The notes beneath the pieces are model-generated. The model was not told the DNA's origin. It did not search any database and saw only the letters and a program-made list of their open reading frames with translations. A stretch of DNA of 56,732 nt from Kitasatospora indigofera (lineage in GTDB: Bacteria; Actinomycetota; Actinomycetes; Streptomycetales; Streptomycetaceae), in contig NZ_BNBO01000058.1 of the NCBI RefSeq assembly GCF_014655955.1, positions 1 to 56,732 on the forward strand, in the 5' to 3' direction. The translations under genes and the position numbers were made by a program. Of the stretch, positions 11,825 through 21,534 are shown piece after piece. The stretch's first letter is position 1. Every line of letters starts with the position of its first letter.

Positions 11825-11847
11825 GACGTCCGCCCCGTGCGGACGTC
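11825..11847. repeat. 9-bp inverted repeat upstream of the subtilase gene
   Basis: Perfect arms GACGTCCGC/GCGGACGTC with a 5-nt loop lie about 46 nt before the subtilase start and 136 nt after the stop of the 57-aa gene, same strand. It could be a terminator of the latter or an operator of the former. No T-run is visible. Confidence 0.4.
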
Positions 11848-11982
11848 GATCTCCCCTCCGGAGGCCTCAAATTACGATCATCGCGCCGGGGAGTGCGAGC
11901 AACCTCCCTCGTACGGGGGTCACTTGCACTCTCCGGAGTGACAAGGCGTCAGGCCATCCGGGTGAGCGGGAGCGGGCCGGGG

Positions 11983-12156
11983 CTACCCCAGGTGGCCGGT
12001 CTCGCCGCCGTTGTCGCGGCGGTCGAGGGCCCGCTGCAGGGCGGCGGCGACCTGGGGGTCGGGCTCGACCCGGCGCCGGCGGCGGGTGGCCGGGCGGGTG
12101 GGCGCCTGGGCGGCGCGGTGGTCACGGTGGGTGAGCAGGTCTGCGGTGGGGGGCAT
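11983..12156 (-). CDS. 57-residue basic hypothetical protein
   Basis: ATG at 12156 is preceded by a perfect GAGGAG ribosome site (GAGGAGTCCGGT-ATG); the frame ends with TAG at 11983. The product begins MPPTADLLTHRDHRAAQ, then has an arginine cluster (TRRRRRVEPDP) and an amphipathic helix (VAAALQRALDRRDN). I do not recognise the family. Size, charge and good ribosome site suggest a real small gene, perhaps a nucleic-acid-binding or regulatory peptide. An AT-rich block about 200 nt upstream could hold its promoter. Confidence 0.65.
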   Translation of the reverse strand: MPPTADLLTHRDHRAAQAPTRPATRRRRRVEPDPQVAAALQRALDRRDNGGETGHLG

Positions 12157-12503
12157 ACCGGACTCCTCGGTTCAGTGCACGTGGAAGTGCTGAGGGTGGG
12201 GAGGGTTGGTACGCCGAGCAGGGGTCGCCTGCCGTAGCGCGTACGGCACACACGGGCCCACGCGCCCTGACCGGAAGGTAGGAGCCAGGGGTGGCTGACC
12301 GTATGGCTCTTTCACGGTACGACGCCCCACCCGTCGCTGTCTGCACAACTACTTGGATTTCCTACTATCTGAGACGGCACTCGCCCCGGCCGGGGGTACG
12401 GCCCCGGACCGGCCGGGCCGCCCGGCCCGGGCGCGGCCCGGGTACGGGCGGGCGACGGCCCCCGAGCGGGCCCGCGGACGGCCCGCGGACGGCCCGGGAA
12501 CGG
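12157..12503. other. Intergenic region with an AT-rich promoter-like block
   Basis: No gene is convincing here. The notable feature is an AT-rich block at 12343-12372 (minus strand CAGATAGTAGGAAATCC), unlike the surrounding very GC-rich sequence. It probably holds the promoter of the 57-residue gene. The core ATAGTAGGAAA resembles, from memory, the LtbR-type motif of leucine regulators. Confidence 0.4.
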
Positions 12504-12540
12504 CCGCGGCCCTCCCGTCACGAGGACGGGAGGGCCGCGG
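12504..12540. terminator. Terminator downstream of serA
   Basis: A perfect 16-bp stem (12504-12519 and 12525-12540) with a 5-nt loop lies 31 nt after the serA stop on the minus strand. It is one of the strongest hairpins in the window. Confidence 0.8.
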
Positions 12541-12571
12541 CGAGCCGCCGGCCGGAGGGCCGGCGCCGGGG

Positions 12572-14167
12572 TCAGCGCAGGTCGACCGAGCGGGCGAACT
12601 TGGCGCCGATCTCGGCCGCGATCGCCGACAGGACCTCCTGCGGGATCTGGCTGTCGACGGTGATCGAGGCGAGCGCGCCCTCACCGTCACGGGCGACCTG
12701 CATGCCCGCGATGTTGATGCCCGCGTCACCGAGGTGGCGGCCGAGGATGCCGACCACGCCGGGGCGGTCCTCGTACTTGAAGAAGGCCATGTGGTCGGTG
12801 AGCGCCACGTCCACGTCGAAGGCGTCCACGCCGACGATCTTCTGGATCTGCTTCGGGCCGGACAGCGTGCCCGAGATGGCGATCTCGCCGCCGCCGGAGA
12901 GCGTGCCGCGCACGGTGATGACGTTGCGGTGCTCGGGGCTCTCGCTGCTGGTCGTCAGGCGGACCTCGACGCCGCGCTCCTGCGCGAACAGCGGGGCGTT
13001 GACGTAGCTGACCGTCTCGGCCACGACGTCCTCGAACACGCCCTTGAGCGCGGAGAGTTCGAGCACCTTGACGTCGTGCTGGGTGATCTCGCCGCGGACC
13101 TCGACGTCCAGCCGGACGGCGACCTCGCCGGCCAGCGCGGTGAAGATCCGGCCGAGCTTCTCGGCGAGCGGCAGGCCCGGGCGCACGTCCTCGGCGATCA
13201 CGCCGCCCTGGACGTTGACCGCGTCCGGCACCAGCTCGCCGGCCAGCGCCAGGCGGACCGACTTGGCCACCGCGATGCCGGCCTTCTCCTGCGCCTCGTC
13301 GGTGGAGGCGCCCAGGTGCGGGGTGGCGACCACGTTGTCGAAGGCGAAGAGCGGGGAGTCGGTGCAGGGCTCCTTGGCGTACACGTCCAGGCCGGCGCCG
13401 GCCACCCGGCCGTCGCGCAGGGCGCTGGCGAGCGCGGCCTCGTCCACGATGCCGCCGCGGGCCGCGTTGACGATGCGCACGGTCGGCTTGACCTTGTGCA
13501 GCGCCTCGTCGCCGATCAGGCCGATGGTCTCGGGGGTCTTCGGGAGGTGGACGGTGATGAAGTCCGACACCTCCAGCAGCTCCTCCAGGGTCAGCAGCTT
13601 GACGCCCATCTGGGCCGCGCGGGCGGCCTGGATGTAGGGGTCGTACGCGACGATCTTCATGCCGAAGGCGGACATCCGCTGGGCGACCAGCACGCCGATC
13701 CGGCCGAGGCCGACGACGCCGAGCACCTTCTCGGAGAGCTCGACGCCGGTGTACTTGTTGCGCTTCCACTCGCCCTGCTTGAGAGCGGCGTTGGCGGGCG
13801 CGATGTGCCGGGCGCTGGCGATCAGCAGGCCGCAGGCCAGCTCGGCCGCGGTCACGATGTTGGAGGTCGGCGCGTTGACGACCATCACGCCGGCCTTGGT
13901 GGCGGCGGAGACGTCGACGTTGTCGAGGCCGACGCCGGCCCGGGCGACCACCTTCAGCTTCTTCGCCGCGGCGAGCGCCTCGGCGTCCACCTTGGTGGCG
14001 CTGCGGATCAGGATCGCGTCCACGTCGGCGATGGCGGTCAGCAGCTCGGTACGGTCCGCACCGTTGCAGTGGCGGATCTCGAAGTCCGGACCGAGGGCGT
14101 CAACGGTGGCGGGCGACAGCTCTTCGGCGATCAGTACGACGGCGTTTTTGGAAGTCACAGTGCTCAC
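12572..14167 (-). CDS. serA: D-3-phosphoglycerate dehydrogenase (long form with ACT domain)
   Basis: 531 aa, the usual actinobacterial length. It catalyses the first step of serine synthesis from 3-phosphoglycerate with NAD+. Substrate-binding and NAD domains occupy about 1-320 (GVVGLGRIGVLVAQR; ARGGIVDEAAL; ATPHLGASTDEAQ with catalytic His), an allosteric substrate-binding domain about 320-455, and the ACT domain about 458-531 (EDRPGVVGILG), which binds serine for feedback control. GTG at 14167 is preceded by AAGGAC. It follows ilvC on the same strand but two strong hairpins separate them, so it probably has its own promoter. Confidence 0.97.
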   Translation of the reverse strand: MSTVTSKNAVVLIAEELSPATVDALGPDFEIRHCNGADRTELLTAIADVDAILIRSATKVDAEALAAAKKLKVVARAGVGLDNVDVSAATKAGVMVVNAPTSNIVTAAELACGLLIASARHIAPANAALKQGEWKRNKYTGVELSEKVLGVVGLGRIGVLVAQRMSAFGMKIVAYDPYIQAARAAQMGVKLLTLEELLEVSDFITVHLPKTPETIGLIGDEALHKVKPTVRIVNAARGGIVDEAALASALRDGRVAGAGLDVYAKEPCTDSPLFAFDNVVATPHLGASTDEAQEKAGIAVAKSVRLALAGELVPDAVNVQGGVIAEDVRPGLPLAEKLGRIFTALAGEVAVRLDVEVRGEITQHDVKVLELSALKGVFEDVVAETVSYVNAPLFAQERGVEVRLTTSSESPEHRNVITVRGTLSGGGEIAISGTLSGPKQIQKIVGVDAFDVDVALTDHMAFFKYEDRPGVVGILGRHLGDAGINIAGMQVARDGEGALASITVDSQIPQEVLSAIAAEIGAKFARSVDLR

Positions 14168-14244
14168 GACAGTGTGTCCTTAACTGTCCGGTTCTCCCCG
14201 GTCCATGGCACGAAGGTGGCGTGACCAGCGGGGGAAGGTGGCAT
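14164..14244 (-). CDS. Possible 26-aa upstream ORF overlapping the serA start
   Basis: An ATG at 14244 opens a 26-codon frame whose TGA overlaps the serA GTG (GTGA), the arrangement used for translational coupling. A -10-like TATCTA lies about 5 nt before the ATG, which would make it leaderless. The peptide begins MPPSPAGHATFVPW and has no clear control-codon run. It may be chance. Confidence 0.3.
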   Translation of the reverse strand: MPPSPAGHATFVPWTGENRTVKDTLS

Positions 14245-14368
14245 GCCGCGTAGATAGACGCACGACGCTGTGGGCCTGACGCGCACTCGGAAGTGTATCG
14301 ACGGGCGGGGGGCCGGGCTGCGCCCGTACGGCGAAATCACCCGCACGGGATCAACCAGATGTACAGAC

Positions 14369-14453
14369 GGGGCAGGCCTGGCCCAGGCCTGCCCCGGCGC
14401 AGCTGTGCGTCGCGCCCGGCGCGCGCCCCCGTGGGGTGTGCGCCGGGCGCGAC
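14369..14453. terminator. Two consecutive hairpins after ilvC
   Basis: Hairpin 1 is a 14-bp stem (14409-14422 with 14440-14453), directly after the ilvC stop. Hairpin 2 is a perfect 12-bp stem with a 3-nt loop (14369-14380 with 14384-14395). Together they should end the ilvBNC transcript and isolate serA. Confidence 0.75.
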
Positions 14454-14460
14454 AGGAGGC

Positions 14461-15459
<999 letters not shown>

Positions 15460-15588
15460 GGGGGCACATCTCCTTGCGTGATGGTGATGCCGGGTGGTGC
15501 GGTACCCACGGTACGTGGACCCGGCGGGGGTGTGGGGCGTTGCTTCAGGTGGTGAGACGGGTCGCGTCGCCGGGGCGACCGCCCGTCA

Positions 15589-16113
15589 CTACGCGCTGCG
15601 GTCGAGGGCGCGCAGCGAGCGGTCGGTGATCGAACGGGCGCCGCGCCCGATGGCCACCAGGCCGGACTGCACGAGCTCCTTGATGCCGAAGGGCTCCAGC
15701 ATCCGGAGCATCGCCTCCAGCTTGTCGGAGCTGCCGGTGGCCTCGATGGTCACCGCATCGGGTGACACGTCGACCGTCTTGGCGCGGAACAGCTGGACGA
15801 TCTCGACGATCTGCGACCGGGTGTCGTTGTCGGCGCGGACCTTCACCAGGACCAGTTCCCGCTGGATCGCAGCGGCCTGGTCGAGTTCGACGATCTTTAT
15901 CACGTTGACCAGCTTGTTGAGCTGCTTGGTGACCTGCTCCAGCGGGAGGTCCTCGACGTTGACCACGATGGTCATCCGGGAGATGTCCGGGTGCTCGGTC
16001 GGGCCGACCGCGAGGGAGTCGATGTTGAATCCCCGACGGGAGAACAGGGCGGCGATGCGGGCGAGCACGCCGGGCTTGTTCTCGACCAGGACGGAGAGGG
16101 TGTGCTTGGACAT
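15589..16113 (-). CDS. ilvN: Acetolactate synthase small (regulatory) subunit
   Basis: 174 aa. It binds valine and activates and feedback-regulates the catalytic subunit. The N-terminal ACT domain (about 4-78) shows VLVENKPGVLARIAALFSRRGFNIDSL; the C-terminal ALS_ss_C domain shows TGSSDKLEAMLRMLEPFGIKELVQSGLVAIGRG. ATG at 16113 lies 33 bp after the ilvB stop, so both subunits are made from one transcript. The name ilvH is equally used for this family. Confidence 0.96.
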   Translation of the reverse strand: MSKHTLSVLVENKPGVLARIAALFSRRGFNIDSLAVGPTEHPDISRMTIVVNVEDLPLEQVTKQLNKLVNVIKIVELDQAAAIQRELVLVKVRADNDTRSQIVEIVQLFRAKTVDVSPDAVTIEATGSSDKLEAMLRMLEPFGIKELVQSGLVAIGRGARSITDRSLRALDRSA

Positions 16114-16146
16114 TTCGTAGCTCTCTCTGGTTCTGGTGGTCGGGGG

Positions 16147-18000
16147 TCAGTCGAGGTCGTCGCCGAAGTCCGGGCGCACGTCCCGGGCGGCGAGGATCTC
16201 GTCGTTGCTGGTGCCGGCCGCGACCATCGGCCAGACCATGGCGTCCTGGTGCACGATGAAGTCGATCACGACCGGGCGGTCGTTGATCTCCATCGCCTGC
16301 TTGATCACCGCGTCCAGGTCCTCCGGGCGCTCGCAGCGCAGGCCGACGCAGCCCATCGCCTCGGAGAGCAGCACGAAGTCCGGGATCCGGGTGCCCTGGG
16401 CCGGTGCGGCGATGCCGTCGTGCTCCGGGCCCGCGTGCAGGACGGTGTTGGAGTAGCGCTGGTTGTAGAAGAGGGTCTGCCACTGGCGGACCATGCCCAG
16501 CGAGCCGTTGTTGATGACGGCGACCTTGATCGGGATGTTGTTCAGCGCGCAGGTGACCAGCTCCTGGTTGGTCATCTGGAAGCAGCCGTCGCCGTCGATG
16601 GCCCAGACCGTGGCCTCGGGCCGGCCGGCCTTGGCGCCCATCGCGGCCGGGACCGCGTACCCCATGGTGCCCGCGCCGCCGGAGTTCAGCCAGGTGGCCG
16701 GCTTCTCGTAGCTGATGAACTGCGAGGCCCACATCTGGTGCTGCCCGACGCCCGCCGCGTAGATCGCGTCGGAGCCGACCAGCTGCCCGATCCGCTCGAT
16801 GACCTGCTGCGGGGCGAGCCCGCCGGCCGGAGCGGGCTCGTAGCCCAGCGGGTAGGTGGTCTTCCACTCGTTGAGCTTGACCCACCAGTCGGTGTAGTCG
16901 GCCTTGTGGCCGGCGTCGAACTCGGCCTGGACGGCGACGATGAGGTCGGCCAGCACCTCGCGGGCGTCGCCGACGATCGGCACGTCCGCCGGGCGGTTCT
17001 TGCCGATCTCGGCCGGGTCGATGTCGGCGTGGACGACCTTGGCGTACGGCGCGAAGCTGTCCAGCTTGCCGGTGACCCGGTCGTCGAAGCGGGCGCCGAG
17101 GGTGAAGAGCAGGTCCGACTTCTGCAGCGCGGTGACGGCCGGGACGCTGCCGTGCATGCCGGGCATGCCCAGGTGCTGCGGGTGGCTGTCGGGGAACGCG
17201 CCCAGCGCCATCAGGGTGGTGACGACCGGGGCGCCGGTCAGTTCGGCGAGGATCCGCAGCTCGGCCGTGGCGTTCGCCTTGAGCACGCCGCCGCCGACGT
17301 ACAGCACCGGCTTCTTCGCGCCCACCAGCATCTTCGCGGCCTCGCGGATCTGCTTGGCGTGCGGCTTGGTCACCGGGCGGTAGCCGGGCAGCGAGGTCTC
17401 CACCGGCCAGCGGAAGGTGGTGGTGGCCTGCAGCGCGTCCTTGGCGATGTCGACCAGGACCGGGCCGGGGCGGCCGGTGGCGGCGATGTGGAAGGCCTCG
17501 GCGATCACCCGGGGGATCTCGGCCGGGTCGGTCACCAGGAAGTTGTGCTTGGTGATCGGCATCGTGATGCCGCAGATGTCCGCCTCCTGGAAGGCGTCGG
17601 TGCCGATCGCCTTGGAGGCGACCTGGCCGGTGATCGCGACCAGCGGGACGGAGTCCATGTAGGCGTCGGCGATCGGGGTGACCAGGTTGGTCGCGCCGGG
17701 GCCCGAGGTCGCCATGCAGACGCCGACCCGGCCGGTGGCCTGCGCGTAGCCGGTGGCGGCGTGCCCGGCGCCCTGCTCGTGGCGGACCAGGATGTGACGG
17801 ACCTTCTGCGAGTCCATCAGCGGGTCGTACGCCGGAAGGATGGCCCCGCCCGGGATCCCGAAGACGGTGTCCGCGCCCACGGCCTCCAGCGAGCGGATGA
17901 GCGACTGCGCGCCGGTCATGGTCTCGACGACGTGCTGGGGACCCGGCGCGTGGGCGGCCGGGGTGTCCCCACGGCGGGGGGATGCGGCGTGCTCAGTCAT
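16147..18000 (-). CDS. ilvB: Acetolactate synthase large (catalytic) subunit
   Basis: 617 aa. It is a ThDP-, Mg2+- and FAD-dependent enzyme that forms acetolactate or acetohydroxybutyrate, the common first step for Val/Leu and Ile. The catalytic Glu is in HILVRHEQGAGHAA (about 75), and the ThDP/Mg motif begins GDGCFQMTNQEL near 470 and ends in INN about 28 residues later. The N-terminal extension of about 35 residues is Pro/His-rich and poorly conserved. ATG at 18000 is the accepted start. A leader peptide and terminator lie about 190-305 nt upstream. Confidence 0.97.
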   Translation of the reverse strand: MTEHAASPRRGDTPAAHAPGPQHVVETMTGAQSLIRSLEAVGADTVFGIPGGAILPAYDPLMDSQKVRHILVRHEQGAGHAATGYAQATGRVGVCMATSGPGATNLVTPIADAYMDSVPLVAITGQVASKAIGTDAFQEADICGITMPITKHNFLVTDPAEIPRVIAEAFHIAATGRPGPVLVDIAKDALQATTTFRWPVETSLPGYRPVTKPHAKQIREAAKMLVGAKKPVLYVGGGVLKANATAELRILAELTGAPVVTTLMALGAFPDSHPQHLGMPGMHGSVPAVTALQKSDLLFTLGARFDDRVTGKLDSFAPYAKVVHADIDPAEIGKNRPADVPIVGDAREVLADLIVAVQAEFDAGHKADYTDWWVKLNEWKTTYPLGYEPAPAGGLAPQQVIERIGQLVGSDAIYAAGVGQHQMWASQFISYEKPATWLNSGGAGTMGYAVPAAMGAKAGRPEATVWAIDGDGCFQMTNQELVTCALNNIPIKVAVINNGSLGMVRQWQTLFYNQRYSNTVLHAGPEHDGIAAPAQGTRIPDFVLLSEAMGCVGLRCERPEDLDAVIKQAMEINDRPVVIDFIVHQDAMVWPMVAAGTSNDEILAARDVRPDFGDDLD

Positions 18001-18190
18001 CTGCCTGTCTCTTCTCGGGTTCTGCCGGCCCCGGTGGTGTGCCCTCCCAGAGGAGAGGGATGCCTGGGTGGGCCGGTCGCCGGCTCTGCCTCAATCGTCC
18101 GCCTCTTCCCGTCGGAACGGGAGGTGCGGACCTCATGGTCAGTGGTCTTGCGGTGTTCCAACAGCTGTGCTGCACCAGGTGTCCGTGCAA

Positions 18191-18225
18191 CAAAAAACCC
18201 CTCGTGCCCAGGGCATGCGAGGGGT
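18191..18225 (-). terminator. Attenuator terminator of the ilvB leader
   Basis: Stem ACCCCTCG/CGAGGGGT (18197-18204 and 18218-18225), extended by TGCCC/GGGCA, is followed on the minus strand by a T6 run and TG. It lies 40 nt after the leader peptide stop and 190 nt before ilvB, as expected for transcription attenuation. Confidence 0.85.
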
Positions 18226-18264
18226 GGCGCGTCGGTCTGTCACGAGCGGGGCGTATCAGCCCGC

Positions 18265-18306
18265 TCAGCCGACGCGCCCGCCAAGTACGAGAATTCGGGT
18301 GCGCAT
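18265..18306 (-). CDS. ilvB leader peptide with Ile-Leu-Val-Leu control codons
   Basis: A 13-residue gene, MRTRILVLGGRVG, from ATG at 18306 to TGA, with a strong GGGAGGAAGG ribosome site 8 nt upstream. The codons ATT CTC GTA CTT cover all three branched-chain amino acids. Followed by an intrinsic terminator, it matches the attenuator described for actinobacterial ilvB operons. The start lies only 33 nt after the stop of the upstream GGDEF/EAL gene, so its promoter must lie inside that gene or transcription reads through. Confidence 0.88.
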   Translation of the reverse strand: MRTRILVLGGRVG

Positions 18307-18339
18307 GGCAACGACCTTCCTCCCGGGCGGTGTCGAGTG

Positions 18340-21300
18340 TCAAGCGGGTGGGACGGCGGTCTCACCATGCGGACCATGTCCCGGACCGCCCACCGAGCGG
18401 CGTTCCGGCAGGTCGGAGGCCACATGGTGATGTACGACACGCCCCGGCCCGGACTCCGTCCGGCCACCCGAACGGGCCTCTGCGGCGAGGTAGGCCCGGC
18501 GGGCCGACAGTGCCCCCATCGGTCTGGGCAGCGGGTAGACCCGCCGCCCCAGCGCCCGGCGCAGCCGCTGCTCGTCCATCGGCTGCGCGAAGGCCGTGCC
18601 CTGCCCCTGCCGGCAGCCCAGCTCCTGCAGCACCACCACCTGGCGCGGCAGGTCCACCCCCTCGGCGGCGGTGACCAGGCCGAGGTCCCGGCCGAGCCGC
18701 AGGGCGTGGCCGGCCAGCGCCCGGCTGAGCGCCGAGTCGGCGAGGTCCTGGACCAGCGTCCGGTCCAGCTTCAGCGAGTCGAACGGGAGCCGGGCGAAGG
18801 CACCCAGCGAGCCGCCGCCGGCGCCGAAGCCCGCGATCGCGGTGGACACGCCGAGCCGGCGCAGCGCGGTCAGCCGCCGGCCCAGCTCGTCCGCCGTCGC
18901 GTCCGGGCCGGTCCTGGCCACCTCGATGACCAGCTGCGCGGCCGGCAGGCCGGTGTCCCGCAGCGCCGACGCGATGGTCTCGTACATCCCCGGGGCGCAG
19001 ATCCGCTCGGCGGAGAGCCGCACCGACACCGGGACGGCCGCCCCCCGGGGGCGCGCCTGGGCGGCCCCGCGCAGGGCGGCGGCCGCCACCACCTCCTGGA
19101 CCAGCCAGCGGGAGAACCGGGTGGCGCCGTCGCCCTGCTCGGCGCTGCGCAGGAACTCGGCCGGGGTGAGCAGCAGGCCCTGCGCCGAACGCCAGCGGGC
19201 CTGCGCCTCGACCGCGGCGACCGCGCCGGTGGTGAGGTCCACCACCGGCTGGTGGAGCAGGGTGAAGCCGCCCTCCCGGACGGCGACCCGCAGCCGCTCC
19301 TCCAGCTCGCTGCGGCGCTCCAGGTCGGCCCGCATGCCCGGGGAGTACAGCACCACCCGGCCCTTGCCCTCGGACTTGGCCCGGTACATCGCCAGGTCGG
19401 CGTTGCGCATCAGCTCGTCGGTGGCGGCCTTCGGGTCCGCGACGGCGGCCCGGGACGGCGCCGCGAAGGCGATCCCGATGCTGGCCGCGACGCCCAGTTC
19501 GGCGCCGCCGATCCAGTAGGGCTCGGAGAGCGCCGAGCGCAGCCGCTCGGCCAGCTCCTGCACCTGGACCCGGCCCAGCCGCCCGCAGACCAGGGCGGCG
19601 AACTCGTCCCCGCCGAAGCGGGCCACCGTGTCGCCGGAGCGCACCACGCTCTGCAGCCGCCGGGCGGCCTGCACCAGGAGTTCGTCGCCGACCTGGTGGC
19701 CGGCGGTGTCGTTGACCGCCTTGAAGCCGTCCAGGTCGAGGAAGAGCACCGCGACGGCGGCGCCGTCCTGCGGCCGCTCCCCGCGCGGCCGGCCCTCCGC
19801 CCGCTCGCCCCCCGCCCGCTCGCCGAGCGCGGCCCGCACCCGCTGGGCGAACAGGGCCCGGTTGGGCAGGTCGGTGAGCGGGTCGTGGAAGGCGTTGTGC
19901 TGCAGCTGGGCCTGGAGTATCACCCGCTCGGTGACGTCCCTGCTGTTCAGGATCAGGCCCTCGCGGTAGCGGTTGACGGTGGACTCCACGTGCAGCCACT
20001 CGCCGCTGCCCGAGCGGATCCGGCACTCGACCCGGGCCGAGGGCTCGGGGGAGCCGGGGGTGCGGTGGGCCGTGTGCTGGCACTTCACCAGCAGCCGGCG
20101 GACCTCCAGCAGGACCCGGTCCACGTCGTCGGGGTGCACCAGGTTGAGCAGGTTCCCGCCGACCAGCTCGGCCGGGTCGCGGTTGTAGACCCGCAGCGCC
20201 GCCGGGCTGACGTAGGAGAGCACGCCGTTCGCCCCGGCGATCATGATGACGTCGCTGGAGCCCTGCACCAGGGAGCGGAAGTGCGCCTCCTTCTGGGCGA
20301 GTTCCTGCGCCAGCGAGAGGTTGTCCAGCAGCATCACGCCCTGACGCAGGATCAGCGCCAGCCCGACGGTGCAGGCCGCCGAGGCGACCACCCGGTCCAG
20401 CGCGTGGCCGCCGAGGGCGTTGTACAGGATGCCCGCCGTGCAGACCGCCGCGGCGACGTACGGGGTGAGCGCGCTGAAGGTGGTCGAGACCCGGCGCAGC
20501 GGGGCGCCGGCCGCCGACGGGTGCTCGCGGCTCGGCCGGCGCCGGCGCGGCGACCACGGGGCCCAGGCCAGCAGCAGGCTGCCGGCGAACCAGCCGGCGT
20601 CCAGGAGCTCGCCGGAGTGGTAGCTGCTGCGCAGCTCGGGCGAGGTGAACAGGGCGTCGCAGACCACGGTGAGGGCCAGGCCGACCATCGCGGTGTGCAC
20701 GGCCGCCCGGTTGCCGTCCCGGCTGCGGAACCGCAGCCCGACCACCAGGCTGACCAGCAGGATGTCCAGCACCGGGTAGGCCAGGCCGAGGGCGAGGCGC
20801 AGCGGGTCGCCGGTCTCGCCCTCGGCGGTGCGTCCGAGCGCCAGGCTCCAGCTGAGCGTGAACAGCGAGCCGGCCACCAGCCAGCCGTCCAGCACCAGGT
20901 AGATCCAGCCGGCGGCGGTGCGGGGGCGCTGGGCGAGCACCAGCAGGCCGGTGATGGCGAGCGGGGCGAAGAGCAGGAAGGCGTACTCGGCGAGCGAGTC
21001 CTCGGGGAGGGTGGTGCCCAGCACCACCTCGTACCAGCCCCAGGTGCCGTTCCCGAAGGCCACCATGGCGGAGGAGAGGCCGAACAGCAGCCAGGCCTGC
21101 CGCAGGTGGCCGCCGACGGTGCAGCCGTGCACCAGGCAGGAGAGGGTGGCGGCGAGGGCGGCGGCGGCGAGGCCGAAGTCGCCCATGAAGAGGGCGAGTC
21201 CGGGCGAGCCCCAGCCGACGGCGGCGCCCAGGGCGTACGCCAGGCAGAGTGCCACCAGCAGGGCACCGGGCAGCCGCGGGTGGCGGAGCAGGCCGGAGAG

Positions 21301-21534
21301 CAGGCCGCGGAGCAGGGCCCGGTGGGGCTCGGCGGCCGGGCGCGGCCCGGGGATGTGGCCGGCCGGCGGGTACGTGCCGGGCTGCTCGGCCGGACGCTGG
21401 GCCGGCTGCGCTGCCGGGTGCTCGCCCGGATGCTCGGCCGGACAGGCGTCAGGACCGGCGGTGGCGGGGGGAGGGCCGTCCTCGGGGGCGTCGGAGCCGG
21501 CCGGCCCGGGCAGCACCGCATCGGTGGAGCTCAC
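18340..21534 (-). CDS. Membrane GGDEF protein with PAS and degenerate EAL domain
   Basis: 1064 aa from GTG at 21532-21534, preceded by GGGGGAGAT. About ten membrane helices span about 75-400, followed by a PAS domain (about 412-540), a GGDEF domain with intact VARFGGDEFAAL (about 639) and an RxxD inhibitory site (RSGD) five residues before it, and an EAL-like domain from about 735. In the latter the signature is EAQ instead of EAL, the conserved Asn is replaced (VSVRLSAER), and the DDFG motif is replaced by AGFGAG, so phosphodiesterase activity is unlikely. The expected activity is c-di-GMP synthesis or sensing at the membrane. Its end lies directly beside the ilvB leader. Confidence 0.88.
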   Translation of the reverse strand: MSSTDAVLPGPAGSDAPEDGPPPATAGPDACPAEHPGEHPAAQPAQRPAEQPGTYPPAGHIPGPRPAAEPHRALLRGLLSGLLRHPRLPGALLVALCLAYALGAAVGWGSPGLALFMGDFGLAAAALAATLSCLVHGCTVGGHLRQAWLLFGLSSAMVAFGNGTWGWYEVVLGTTLPEDSLAEYAFLLFAPLAITGLLVLAQRPRTAAGWIYLVLDGWLVAGSLFTLSWSLALGRTAEGETGDPLRLALGLAYPVLDILLVSLVVGLRFRSRDGNRAAVHTAMVGLALTVVCDALFTSPELRSSYHSGELLDAGWFAGSLLLAWAPWSPRRRRPSREHPSAAGAPLRRVSTTFSALTPYVAAAVCTAGILYNALGGHALDRVVASAACTVGLALILRQGVMLLDNLSLAQELAQKEAHFRSLVQGSSDVIMIAGANGVLSYVSPAALRVYNRDPAELVGGNLLNLVHPDDVDRVLLEVRRLLVKCQHTAHRTPGSPEPSARVECRIRSGSGEWLHVESTVNRYREGLILNSRDVTERVILQAQLQHNAFHDPLTDLPNRALFAQRVRAALGERAGGERAEGRPRGERPQDGAAVAVLFLDLDGFKAVNDTAGHQVGDELLVQAARRLQSVVRSGDTVARFGGDEFAALVCGRLGRVQVQELAERLRSALSEPYWIGGAELGVAASIGIAFAAPSRAAVADPKAATDELMRNADLAMYRAKSEGKGRVVLYSPGMRADLERRSELEERLRVAVREGGFTLLHQPVVDLTTGAVAAVEAQARWRSAQGLLLTPAEFLRSAEQGDGATRFSRWLVQEVVAAAALRGAAQARPRGAAVPVSVRLSAERICAPGMYETIASALRDTGLPAAQLVIEVARTGPDATADELGRRLTALRRLGVSTAIAGFGAGGGSLGAFARLPFDSLKLDRTLVQDLADSALSRALAGHALRLGRDLGLVTAAEGVDLPRQVVVLQELGCRQGQGTAFAQPMDEQRLRRALGRRVYPLPRPMGALSARRAYLAAEARSGGRTESGPGRVVHHHVASDLPERRSVGGPGHGPHGETAVPPA

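Noticed and set aside
12353..14224. Plus-strand frame of 623 codons opposite serA
   Set aside because: Asp/Gly/His-rich shadow of serA with no family resemblance.
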